Assembly: GCA_008107755.1 (NCBI GenBank)
Contig: VIRH01000065.1
Location: 239,689-303,688, forward strand
DNA from: Rhodobacterales bacterium
Lineage (GTDB): Bacteria > Pseudomonadota > Alphaproteobacteria > Rhizobiales > Stappiaceae
Direction: 5' to 3'
DNA: 64,000 bases
The notes under the pieces are model-generated. The model was given only the letters and a program-made list of their open reading frames with translations, had not been told where the DNA came from and made no database searches. This document shows, in pieces, positions 1 to 7,866 of this stretch. The first letter of the stretch is position 1; each line of letters opens with the position of its first letter. The translations under genes were made by a program, and so were the position numbers.

Positions 1-690
1 GTTTTCGCCGAGATGACCTTCCTCCCCGGCAAGAACGTCCGCGGAAAAGCGCCGGACCGGATCCGGCCAGTGGCGCGCATTCGAGGCGTTGAAGGCCAGG
101 GTCCGCGCCTTGGCCCGAACTTGATGGTTTTCACGCAACATCCGGAATTCACCGATGCCACGGTCAAAGACGGCAAGGTGAAGTCCGTTGCCGAGACTGA
201 AGCCGAGGTCGGTCGAGTGACCGAAGGAGACATAGCCTGCAGCGACAACCGACCGCCCGGTTCGCAGGAACCCTTCCGGCGCCGCCGGCAGGATGGAGAA
301 CAGTGTTCCGAGGGGCGCGCCGGTGCCGATGCTGCCCGATCCGTCGATCGGGTCCATGGCGACATCGAGTTTTCCGTCCGGATTGAGATGGATGACCTCT
401 TCGGCTTCTTCGGAGAGCAGTTGCCGGACCTCCACGTGGCGAAGGATCTCCACCATGTGGAGGTGGGCACCGACATCGAGCGCTTTCTGTCTGTCGCCGC
501 TTTCGTTGGTTCCAACGACCTCACCGGGATCTCCGGGAAGGCTTCCCGCAGCAAGCCTGTCTGCCAGAACGCTGGTTGCGTCGGCGATAGCCTCGATGAC
601 GGCTGCGGCATCTGCTGCCTCAGGTTGACGTGCGAAAAACGCTTTCAGCGTCTCACCCTTTACGTCGGTATCTTTTGATAGTTTGAGCAC
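1..690 (-). CDS. fbp: Fructose-1,6-bisphosphatase class I (partial, 3' end outside window)
   Basis: Reading the minus strand from a GTG at 690 gives 230 open codons that run off the left edge, so the C-terminal third or so is missing. The protein carries the class I FBPase metal/phosphate signature, DPIDGSGSIGTGAPLGTLFS, near residues 112-131, preceded by a SEEAEE acidic stretch that corresponds to the metal-binding glutamates. The family hydrolyses fructose-1,6-bisphosphate to fructose-6-phosphate in gluconeogenesis or the Calvin cycle. The GTG start is chosen because a GGGGAGAGG ribosome-binding site lies just upstream and the reading frame begins there with LKLSKDTDVKG. A role in carbon fixation rather than gluconeogenesis cannot be judged because the downstream neighbours are outside the window. 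Confidence 0.88.
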   Translation of the reverse strand, partial: MLKLSKDTDVKGETLKAFFARQPEAADAAAVIEAIADATSVLADRLAAGSLPGDPGEVVGTNESGDRQKALDVGAHLHMVEILRHVEVRQLLSEEAEEVIHLNPDGKLDVAMDPIDGSGSIGTGAPLGTLFSILPAAPEGFLRTGRSVVAAGYVSFGHSTDLGFSLGNGLHLAVFDRGIGEFRMLRENHQVRAKARTLAFNASNARHWPDPVRRFSADVLAGEEGHLGEN

Positions 691-1791
691 GGCCTCTCCC
701 CGGTACAGGTCAGATCTCGAAATCAGGCGGAATGGAACTTTGAGTCCACCGGATATATGGCGTCAACATCGCCGGTGGAGCGGCCGTTGACGAAAAAGGG
801 TTACTTCAAAATGGCGTATGCGTCTGTCTTGATGACTTGCGGGCCAACAACCCGGGCGCCCAAGGCGATGCACTGGGCATTTCGTGAATGAGGCGACGAG
901 CCCTGCGAAATAAATGTCTTTGGTCCTTGCGGCCCGGAGGGCGACGTTGAATGTCGCTACGTTGAACCACCCGGAAATTGTCGAACCGAACGCGTCTATG
1001 GTTCTTCCCAATTCAGCCTTTTGTCAAGTTGTTGGGAATAATATCAAAATAAGGTTGCAGGCAGCATCGGGTGCACCTGAATACCTTGCGTGTGAAGGAT
1101 TTAGCCTGGGGCTTCCGGATGCTTGAGTGCTGCCGCAAGTGTCCGCGCAATTGCGTGCGGCCGGCTTACTGTTGCCAGCTGGCGCTTCGTATCTCCCCTT
1201 GCCTTCAAGTCCTTTAGTCGCGTCCCGGCCCCGCCAGTTTTTTTCCTTCGGTCCCTGCGTTGCGACGGACGTCGAGAAGTGGCACGTGGATGGTGGTTCC
1301 GCGAGAGCGTCTCGATGCGGCCAGCCCGACAATCATCTCGGATGGCCCGGTTCAGTCATGGATATAGCAATTGCTATAAAATGCCCGAGCCTCTCTTATG
1401 TAGCCTCGGCAGGATGTCCGCTGAAGAGATTATAGCAGTTGCTATAAACTGGGTCGGTGCAGATTTGCCTATATCGTTTTCGGCGCCTGCTTCAGTACGC
1501 GTTCTCGCCATCCGGAGTATGTCGCCGAGCAAGCGCGTCGCATCGCTTGATGCGCGATCGCCGCTCCCGTGGACGCCAGAGATTTGCTTGCAGTAAAAAT
1601 GCCGCAGTTCAGCTCCGGCGGCGCCGGCTTTCGTGGGTTGTCTTGCGCAAATGAGTGCTGTGTTTGAGCAATGCTTGGTTTCGGTGAGTTGCGCTAAAGT
1701 TAATCTGGCTGTATGAGGCATCACCCACTTTTCGCCAGAAAGGCAGTGGACAAGATCTTTTAAAAAAAACAGGCAACCCCCAAGGACCGCC
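691..1791. other. 1.1-kb region without a recognisable gene
   Basis: Short open frames occur on both strands but none resembles a known protein or has a convincing ribosome-binding site. The stretch separates the divergently oriented fbp and mucR genes and holds the two palindromes listed separately. It is long enough for a small RNA or for extended mucR regulation, but I see no clear terminator or RNA fold that would prove one. Confidence 0.5.
1363..1447. promoter_or_regulatory. Pair of related 16-bp palindromes
   Basis: TATAGCAATTGCTATA at 1363-1378 is a perfect 16-bp palindrome. TATAGCAGTTGCTATA at 1431-1446 is the same site with one central change and extends to TTATAGCA...TGCTATAA at 1430-1447. 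The centres are 68 bp apart. Two near-identical symmetric sites in non-coding DNA suggest binding by a dimeric repressor, possibly with looping. No gene starts immediately beside them, so the controlled transcript is unknown; mucR begins 345 bp to the right. Confidence 0.5.
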
Positions 1792-2241
1792 ATGAACGAT
1801 ATACCTGAAAACGACACCGCTCAGGATGCCGACTTCATCGAACTGACCGCCGACATCGTATCGGCCTACGTCGCAAACAACACGATCGCATCTCAGGAGC
1901 TGCCTGACCTGATCGCGACGGTTCACTCTGCACTGACCACGACAGTCCAGAAGGCGCAAGAGCCGGAAGTTGTCGAGCTTGTTCCCGCCGTGCCGGTGAA
2001 GAAGTCCGTCGGAGAGGATTTCATCATTTGCCTGGAAGACGGCAAGAAGTTCAAATCCTTGAAGCGCCATCTTCGCACGCATTACGACCTGACCCCGGAA
2101 GAATACCGCGCGAAGTGGAATCTTCCTGCAGACTATCCGATGGTCGCACCGAGCTATGCAGCGTCCCGCTCCGAGCTTGCTAAGAAGATGGGCCTTGGTC
2201 AGCAGCGTGCTCAACAGACTCGCAAGGCGCGCAGAAAGTAA
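1792..2241 (+). CDS. mucR: MucR/Ros family transcriptional regulator
   Basis: 149 residues, close to the usual 140-150 for MucR. The N-terminal half ([14 protein letters not shown]) is the family's oligomerisation region. The C-terminal half holds the zinc-finger-like DNA-binding domain, [31 protein letters not shown], spanning roughly residues 80-111. The second zinc-ligand position is Asp (CLED) rather than Cys, as in many MucR proteins. These proteins act as H-NS-like silencers of exopolysaccharide, motility and horizontally acquired genes in alphaproteobacteria. The gene stands alone, with a long upstream non-coding region and a hairpin just downstream, so it is probably monocistronic. 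A basic tail ends the protein. Confidence 0.92.
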   Translation: MNDIPENDTAQDADFIELTADIVSAYVANNTIASQELPDLIATVHSALTTTVQKAQEPEVVELVPAVPVKKSVGEDFIICLEDGKKFKSLKRHLRTHYDLTPEEYRAKWNLPADYPMVAPSYAASRSELAKKMGLGQQRAQQTRKARRK

Positions 2242-2250
2242 GGCGCTTTA

Positions 2251-2307
2251 TCAAACCCTATCACGCCTCATCCCAAGCAGGTTACGGGGTGGGCGTGACG
2301 GGTTTGA
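2251..2307 (+). terminator. Hairpin downstream of mucR
   Basis: TCAAACCCTATCACGCC (2251-2267) pairs with GGCGTGACGGGTTTGA (2292-2307) with a small mismatch/bulge and a loop of about 24 bases that can fold further. It starts 10 bp after the mucR stop. There is no clear T-run, so it may be a processing or partial termination structure. Confidence 0.5.
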
Positions 2308-2850
2308 TCAGTCCCTGCCAATCCAGCGGGAAGGGACGAGATGATGTCCCGAGAGTTCACCGTTCAATGCCGCGGGTGTATCGACCGCCTGAACACTCAG
2401 AACTCGACAAGCCTGCACCGAGTCATCGCTGACAATGTGCAGCACAATGGCAGGGCTGTAGGTTGCGATTGAAACCCGCCGATGCTGGTTGAGGGAAAGA
2501 CAATTCCCAACCTTGCTTTCGGTTGGATAAGCTGGCCAACGATCCTCCGACCAGTGCCCCCAGGCTCATGTTCGGCTGCGCGCGCCGGCGGCTATCTCTT
2601 CAATCTGCCGGACAACGCCAAATGCGTGCAATTTGCCGAAAATGTCTTCACCAACTATCAAAGCCGACAGGATGAGCGCCGTCTGGTCTGTCATGGATAC
2701 GTCCGCGATTGCCGCGCAGCTTTGAGATAAGTCTGCCGGGGTTTTCTCGGCACCAGATGGGTCTCCGAATTTCGCGAACGAATTCGCCCCTTTCAGAGGC
2801 TGATAAAGGCGGGCGCTTCGCCATGGCGGGGAGGGGGCTGCACACTTCGG
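2308..2850. other. 540-bp region without a recognisable gene
   Basis: Only short frames are present, for example an 82-codon frame at 2482-2730, with no recognisable family, good start or conserved-looking composition. It may contain decayed sequence between mucR and the toxin-antitoxin module. Confidence 0.4.
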
Positions 2851-2853
2851 AAC

Positions 2854-2896
2854 TTGACAAGAATGCTACTCAGTAGCACCTTATCAGGGAAGGAGC
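2854..2896 (+). promoter_or_regulatory. Putative parDE promoter/operator
   Basis: A perfect inverted repeat TGCTACT-C-AGTAGCA lies at 2864-2878, directly after a -35-like TTGACA (2854-2859). The ribosome-binding site AAGGAG (2890-2895) and parD ATG (2903) follow. The palindrome sits where the core promoter should be, which fits autorepression by the ParD antitoxin or the ParDE complex. No good -10 hexamer is visible. Confidence 0.55.
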
Positions 2897-2902
2897 GCGC
2901 CC

Positions 2903-3178
2903 ATGAGCATCAAATCTTCCATCTCGTTGACGGAACAGCAGAACGCTTTCGCGCGCTCGCTTGTCGAATCCGGCCAGTATTCAAGCCTCAGCTCCGTCCT
3001 GCAACAAGGCCTCGAGCTCCTGCGCCAGAAGACGGAACTGGAAACGCTCGAAGCCCAGGCACTTCGGCAGGTCATCCGCCAACGACTTGCAGGCCCAATG
3101 GTATCCGCCGCGGACATGGGAAACCGGGTCGAGGCGATGATTGAGCGCAGACGGGCCGCACGTGACGTGGACGGTTGA
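2903..3178 (+). CDS. parD: ParD-family antitoxin
   Basis: 91 residues. The N-terminal part (SIKSSISLTEQQNAFARSLV, then SGQYSSLSSVLQQGLELL) is a ribbon-helix-helix DNA-binding fold typical of ParD, with the common 'seG.Y.s.sevvr.GLrll' pattern. The C-terminal part is charged and helical (RQRLAGPM...ERRRAARDVDG), as expected for the toxin-binding tail. It would neutralise the ParE-like toxin encoded by the overlapping next gene and repress their shared promoter. AAGGAG is placed 7 bp before the ATG. The family annotation is based on pattern recognition and the paired toxin. Confidence 0.88.
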   Translation: MSIKSSISLTEQQNAFARSLVESGQYSSLSSVLQQGLELLRQKTELETLEAQALRQVIRQRLAGPMVSAADMGNRVEAMIERRRAARDVDG

Positions 3179-3509
3179 GTATTCGCTCGCGAGCGAGCGC
3201 GATTTCGAGCTGATTTTCGACCATCTTCTGGCAACGTACCTTGACCTCGGCGAGGACGCCGAGGTCGCATTCGACAGGGCGGCTGACAGGCTTCGCTCCA
3301 TTCGCACCACGGCGGAAGCCTTGGCCGAGACGCCGTATATAGGCACGCTTCGTCCGGATATTTTTCCAAACATTCGGTTCCTGAGAAAGGAGCACGCCGC
3401 CATCTGGTTCTTGCCGGATGGCGAGCGCCAAACGATCGTTGTCGCCGCGATTTTCTTCGGGGCTCAGGATCACATCCGTCACATGCTGACGCGCATTTTG
3501 GTGGAGTAG
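3141..3509 (+). CDS. parE: ParE/RelE-superfamily toxin
   Basis: About 115-122 residues. The core EYSLASERDFELIFDHLLATY, AADRLRSIRTTAEALAETPYIGTLRP and the C-terminal IWFLPDGERQTIVVAAIFFGAQDH follow the RelE/ParE plasmid-stabilisation fold. ParE members poison DNA gyrase; RelE members cleave mRNA; the sequence alone cannot separate these fully, but the ParD partner favours ParE. The gene overlaps the 3' end of parD. The ATG at 3141 gives the longest form; a GTG at 3162, closer to the parD stop, leads straight into VTWTVEYSL and may be the true start. Translation is probably coupled to parD. Confidence 0.85.
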   Translation: MSADGPHVTWTVEYSLASERDFELIFDHLLATYLDLGEDAEVAFDRAADRLRSIRTTAEALAETPYIGTLRPDIFPNIRFLRKEHAAIWFLPDGERQTIVVAAIFFGAQDHIRHMLTRILVE

Positions 3510-3547
3510 CGCCGCTCGTAATCGAGAGAGTGCAGGCTTGCCGGCCT

Positions 3548-4963
3548 TCAATCCATCATCCTGGCCGACCGCCTGCGGCTCCGGCCGGCGTCGTTATAAT
3601 ACGAGGACGCCTGGGCGAGGGAGCGGTGCCGGGATTGCTGCATGGCGTCCTGGATCGGAATGTCCCGGTTGGCGGCTTCTGTCAGAAAGCCTGAGCGCAG
3701 GCCGTGAGCGGAAAAATCATCCGGGTCAAGGCCCGCCAGACTGCAGCGGGCCTTCAAGATGGCGTTGACAGACTGGGCCGAAAGTCCACGCTTTTTGACA
3801 TTTCCCCACCGGTCGATGGCCCTGAAGACGGCGCCGTCGCTGATAACGGCCGTTTCCAGCCAGGTTTTCAAGGCGTCTACAGGCCGACCGATCAAAAGCA
3901 CGGTGTTGTCGTCGCCCGATACTTCCGTCTTGGTGCGTCCGAGACGCAAGCTGGCGGCGGGCAAAAGGAGGCTATTCGGGTCGGTCGGGTCCTTCGGCAG
4001 GGGATCCTCCCACGTGAGTTGAGCGATGCGCAGTCCCGACAATTCGGAGCGCCGTCGCCCACCGGAGGCGAAGCCCACCAGCAGCAGCGCCTTGTCGCGC
4101 AGGTCCGCTAGCGATGGTTTCATCACGTCGGAGCCGTCACAGGTCGCAAGCAACCGCTCAAGGAGATCCGCAGTCACTGCCTTTCGGCTTTTCCGTGCCT
4201 TTGGCCGGTCGGAAACGCGGCGGGCGAGGCGCAGGGCCGACCGCACATCAGGGTCCGAAAAGGGGGCCGAGAGACCCCGCCAGCGATGCAGCGTGGACCA
4301 GGAGGCGAGGCGGCGCTGCACCGTGGCGACGGCATGCGGGCGCCGAGCGGCCTCCGGCCCCTTGAGCGTCCTGAGGAACTTCTGGTCTTCAAGAGCGCCT
4401 GCAACCTCGTCCGGCATCCCGTGGGAGGAATCGGATCGCTTCTTGTCAGGATCCCAAAGGTGATGAGCGATGAATTTCAGGATCAGAGGCACGGGTGCCG
4501 GCCAGGGCAGGGGCGCGTCGGTCGCTGCCATGCACCAGGCCTCTAGATAGGCACAGTCGGAGGTGAGGGCTCTCAGGGAGTTTTCGCCGATGCCTTCGTG
4601 CGCCAGATGACGGAGCGTGGCGATATCGTCGTCCGTTAGCAGCGATGCCAACCGATCGGCGCTGGAAGGGCCGGCGAGTGAGGGCAGAATGGCAGCCAGT
4701 GCATCAAGACCGTCCAGCTTGCTCTCTGCATTTTCAGTCGGTGTGTCGCCTGATCGCTCTTCCAGGGAGCCGCTGTGGCCGCTCCAGGCGGCGGCGAGCC
4801 GTTTCTGTCGACCTGCACGTTGCTGTTCAGCGGGGGCCTTGCCGTTCTCGGTGCGAGGGCTCTCGACGTGAGTTGGGTCATCGCTAGTCGGTGCAGAAGC
4901 GGCTGCGGAGGTGGGAAGATGTCTGTCCGGCATTGTCAGAAAGCTCGAGATGCGATGGATCAC
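3548..4963 (-). CDS. Tyrosine recombinase / site-specific integrase
   Basis: 471 residues. The C-terminal catalytic domain holds all expected residues: Arg near 305 in GGRRRSELSG, Lys near 345 in LGRTKTEVSG, HGLR at 420-423, His near 446 in SRHRS and the nucleophilic Tyr at 455 or 456 in ASSYYND. A core-binding SAM-like domain precedes it (about 110-250), and the first about 90 residues are low-complexity and charged, longer than in most integrases. It cuts and rejoins DNA through a 3'-phosphotyrosine. It is divergent from the DUF1612 gene, a pairing seen in rhizobial plasmids and islands. No excisionase gene or att repeat was seen. A start at 4933 (MPDRHLP) is an alternative. Confidence 0.88.
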   Translation of the reverse strand: MIHRISSFLTMPDRHLPTSAAASAPTSDDPTHVESPRTENGKAPAEQQRAGRQKRLAAAWSGHSGSLEERSGDTPTENAESKLDGLDALAAILPSLAGPSSADRLASLLTDDDIATLRHLAHEGIGENSLRALTSDCAYLEAWCMAATDAPLPWPAPVPLILKFIAHHLWDPDKKRSDSSHGMPDEVAGALEDQKFLRTLKGPEAARRPHAVATVQRRLASWSTLHRWRGLSAPFSDPDVRSALRLARRVSDRPKARKSRKAVTADLLERLLATCDGSDVMKPSLADLRDKALLLVGFASGGRRRSELSGLRIAQLTWEDPLPKDPTDPNSLLLPAASLRLGRTKTEVSGDDNTVLLIGRPVDALKTWLETAVISDGAVFRAIDRWGNVKKRGLSAQSVNAILKARCSLAGLDPDDFSAHGLRSGFLTEAANRDIPIQDAMQQSRHRSLAQASSYYNDAGRSRRRSARMMD

Positions 4964-5089
4964 TACCCAATTTCTAACAGAACGGCGCCTATATGTCTAA
5001 TCATCGATAATAGTTTGTTATCGCCAGTCAGAAATCAGAGTTCCATGATATACATCTGATGAAAGTTTTGGCTCGCATCGTTATCATTA
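4964..5089. promoter_or_regulatory. Divergent AT-rich promoter region between recombinase and DUF1612 genes
   Basis: This 126-bp gap is clearly more AT-rich than its surroundings (for example CGATAATAGTTTGTTATCG at 5005-5023, which contains the inverted repeat CGATAA/TTATCG) and must hold the promoters of both outward-facing genes. The inverted repeat could be a regulator site, perhaps for the HTH of the DUF1612 protein. Confidence 0.4.
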
Positions 5090-6391
5090 ATGAATTATTA
5101 TCGTGCGATGAAAACGGCTTATGATCTAGATGTCCTCGTTGGGAAACTGCCCTTTGATCGCATCGTCACTTCGTTGGACGCGGCCGGGCGCGCGCTCACG
5201 CGCGCCGACGAGCGCATCCGCAGATCAGAAGAGCTATCGCAGGGGGTGAAGGCCCGCGTCGACTTCTTCGACACCTGTGCTGCCGTCGCCCTGGGGGGGG
5301 ACCTGGTGCATCTGGAAGATCTTGTGCTGCATGATGCGGGCATGGACCGGCGTCCGCCGACCCACGAGCTGACAAGAGCTGCTCGCCTGCTTCACGTGCG
5401 TCGTCGCCTCGCCAAAAAGCCGCCTGCTGGAATTCTGACGCACAACGGCATTCTTGCTCTGACCGGCGAACCGGACCCGGTCGGCGACTGGGGCGAGCGT
5501 GAGCGGCAAAGCGTAACGACGGACAAAGAGACCGGCGCGCACGCCGGGGCAGGGCAGGGGAGGCCCGCGTTCGCACGCGGAGATAGCTCACCTGTTGGCA
5601 AGAATGCCCGAAGCACGTCACCCGATATAGCGTCTGCTGGACCGACCGACCATCTGGGAACCCGCCAGACCGAAGACGAGCTTTTCGCGGAAATCGACAA
5701 CGTACTGGCGCGGTCCGCACAGCTCGCACGCGGGGATCTTCCGGACGAGCGCTTGTCTGGCAGCGCCAGATCCCGTGAAAACATCTCAAAGCCCCTCACC
5801 AAGGGCAGCAGGTTGCGTTCCGATATCGACGACAGGCCGGCGGACAGGATCGGCGACTGGCTCGCCGTTCTGGAGCGCGCTCGGCAAAAGTCGCTTCCGG
5901 AGGTTCTGACAGCTGCCCTTCTGCTGGACGCCTGGGCGCATCTTCAGCCGCTGGAGGGCTGGCCGGAACTGGGGCGCTTTCTGGTCCAGTCCTACCTCAT
6001 GAGCAACGTGACGCCGAACCATCTGTCGCCGCTCTGCGTCGGCCTTCGAAAGAGCCCGTTTCGCTGGCGTCGCCGCGACCCGCTTGCGCTGCGCCTCGCA
6101 GGACTTCTCGGCGCCTTTGAGCGGGCTGCCTCCGAAACGCTTGAGCACATGGACCGGCTGCAGATCGCACGCGACCGCTTGATGCGTGCCTCAAGCCAGA
6201 CCCGCAAGCAGTCCCGTCTGCCGGAGTTTGCCGAAATGTTCCTGTCCCGGCCCCTGGTGACCATACCCATGGCCCGACGCCACCTCGGCGTCACCGCCGC
6301 CGCCGTCGACAACATGATCCGCCAACTTGGCCCGGCTCTACCGCGCGAATTGACCGGAAGGGACAGGTATCGGGCGTGGGGAATTCTTTGA
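5090..6391 (+). CDS. DUF1612 / HTH-containing protein (RHE_PE00001-like)
   Basis: 433 residues. The N-terminal block (AYDLDVLVGKLPFDRIVTSLDAA..., residues 8-125) and the C-terminal block (about 250-433) are conserved-looking; between them lies a variable polar linker (about 130-240). The C-terminus contains a helix-turn-helix, RPLVTIPMARRHLGVTAAAV, near residues 385-404. This architecture matches proteins annotated DUF1612 with an HTH, common on rhizobial plasmids and beside recombinases. The exact function is unknown; a DNA-binding regulatory or partner role for the divergent recombinase is inference. ATG 5090 and ATG 5108 are both possible starts. Confidence 0.72.
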   Translation: MNYYRAMKTAYDLDVLVGKLPFDRIVTSLDAAGRALTRADERIRRSEELSQGVKARVDFFDTCAAVALGGDLVHLEDLVLHDAGMDRRPPTHELTRAARLLHVRRRLAKKPPAGILTHNGILALTGEPDPVGDWGERERQSVTTDKETGAHAGAGQGRPAFARGDSSPVGKNARSTSPDIASAGPTDHLGTRQTEDELFAEIDNVLARSAQLARGDLPDERLSGSARSRENISKPLTKGSRLRSDIDDRPADRIGDWLAVLERARQKSLPEVLTAALLLDAWAHLQPLEGWPELGRFLVQSYLMSNVTPNHLSPLCVGLRKSPFRWRRRDPLALRLAGLLGAFERAASETLEHMDRLQIARDRLMRASSQTRKQSRLPEFAEMFLSRPLVTIPMARRHLGVTAAAVDNMIRQLGPALPRELTGRDRYRAWGIL

Positions 6392-6630
6392 GGTCCATCA
6401 AGAAGCGGACTGCGCGACATTGGACTGCTCTCGATCGAAATCCCGGAGCGACGCGGCTTGTGTTCGTAGGTGCCGCTTCTCAGCGGTCTGTGTGAGAACT
6501 AGCCACCTCGGGAAGCGCAGCACATCTATTCAGAAAGTGAATTTTCTCCCGCCACAATATCATAGACAGCTATATTCCAACCTGCCGGCAACTGCCCTAG
6601 CCTCGCTCTTCAATCATCTGGAGACTATGT

Positions 6631-7839
6631 ATGGGCGCTCTCGACGGCATTCGTGTGCTGAGCTTCAATCACTTCCTGTCCGGCCCCGCAGCGGCCCAGC
6701 ACCTGGGCGATCTCGGCGCCGATGTCATCGCCGTCGAACCCCTCCTGGGTGCCTTCCAGCGAAACTGGGCTGTCGCGAACCGCTACATTGACGACACATC
6801 CGTCAACCACATCTCGACCGGCCGCAACAAGCGATCCATCGCGATCGATCTGAAGTCCCCGGAAGGCATTGCCGTTGCTAAACGCCTTATTCAGGGCGCG
6901 GATGTCCTGATGGAGAACTTCCGGCCCGGAACGCTCGACAAGCTCGGCCTCTCGGAGGCTGAAATGCGCAGGATCAACCCTCGGATCATCTACGCGGCAA
7001 CGACAGGTTTCGGCGCGGACGGACCTTATGCAAAGCGTCCCGGACAGGACGTTCTGCTGCAGGCCATGGCCGGCCTCGCCGCCCATTCGGGAAGCATGGA
7101 AAATGGTCCTGTCGCAGTGGGATCCGTACCGATCGATCATCACGCGGCTGCCCTCACTGTCACGGGCATCATCGCGGCCCTCTTCGAACGCGAGCGCAAG
7201 GGCGTTGCCCGCCGCGTCGAGGTCAACATGCTGCAGGCGGCGATGGATCTTCAGGGCGAATCCATAACGGCCTGGATGAACGGCGCGGATCATGCAGGGC
7301 CACGCGGATCGGAGGGCATGGCCAACTGGTTCAGCCCGGCGCCCTACGGCATCTATGCCACGTCCGACGGTCACGTGATGATCTCCATGTCCACTCCTCC
7401 AGATCTCGCCCGAGCGCTCGACCTGCCAGAGTTTATCGAGTTCTCGGCAAAGGACGGTTTCGACAGGCGCGGCGAAATATCCGCGAAGGTGCGCGGTGGC
7501 ATGGCACGGCTCACCACGGAAGAGGCTGTCAGCAAGCTGGGCGCCGCCGGCGTCTGGCATGAGGTCGTTCAGGATTACGACGGCCTGAAGGCCAACCCGC
7601 AGGTCGCGCACCTGAACGCTTTCACGGAGATGCCGTCGAAGTCCGGCGAGCCCATGGTGATGCTGTCCCATCCGGTTCGCTATGACGGCGAGACCCCTGC
7701 GGTTCGGCGGATGCCGCCCGCCCTTGGAGCGGAAACCCGCGAAGTGCTGGCCGAGGCCGGATTTGCCGATGACGAGATCGAGCGGCTGCTGGATGGCGGC
7801 TTTGTCGTTCAGTCCGACAAGATGCGCACCTCCGCCTAA
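6631..7839 (+). CDS. CaiB/BaiF class III CoA-transferase
   Basis: 402 residues, the usual length. The family moves CoA from one acyl-CoA to another carboxylate through an aspartyl-CoA mixed anhydride. Family motifs are visible: LSFNHFLSGPAAAQHLGDLGADVIAVEP at the N-terminus, RNKRSIAIDLKSPEGIAVA, NFRPGTLDKLGLS near residues 91-103, and the likely nucleophilic Asp in VPIDHHAAALT near residue 169. It heads a compact plus-strand operon that continues with an acyl-CoA dehydrogenase and two hot-dog proteins, so its job is probably to activate an imported carboxylate as its CoA thioester. GGAG lies 8 bp before the ATG. The acceptor acid cannot be told from sequence. Confidence 0.9.
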   Translation: MGALDGIRVLSFNHFLSGPAAAQHLGDLGADVIAVEPLLGAFQRNWAVANRYIDDTSVNHISTGRNKRSIAIDLKSPEGIAVAKRLIQGADVLMENFRPGTLDKLGLSEAEMRRINPRIIYAATTGFGADGPYAKRPGQDVLLQAMAGLAAHSGSMENGPVAVGSVPIDHHAAALTVTGIIAALFERERKGVARRVEVNMLQAAMDLQGESITAWMNGADHAGPRGSEGMANWFSPAPYGIYATSDGHVMISMSTPPDLARALDLPEFIEFSAKDGFDRRGEISAKVRGGMARLTTEEAVSKLGAAGVWHEVVQDYDGLKANPQVAHLNAFTEMPSKSGEPMVMLSHPVRYDGETPAVRRMPPALGAETREVLAEAGFADDEIERLLDGGFVVQSDKMRTSA

Positions 7840-7866
7840 CAAGAAGACAACTGGAGCATACGTCAG

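Noticed and set aside
13..678. A 221-codon plus-strand frame at the left edge
   Set aside because: The minus strand of the same DNA encodes the fructose-bisphosphatase signature; the plus frame is its shadow.
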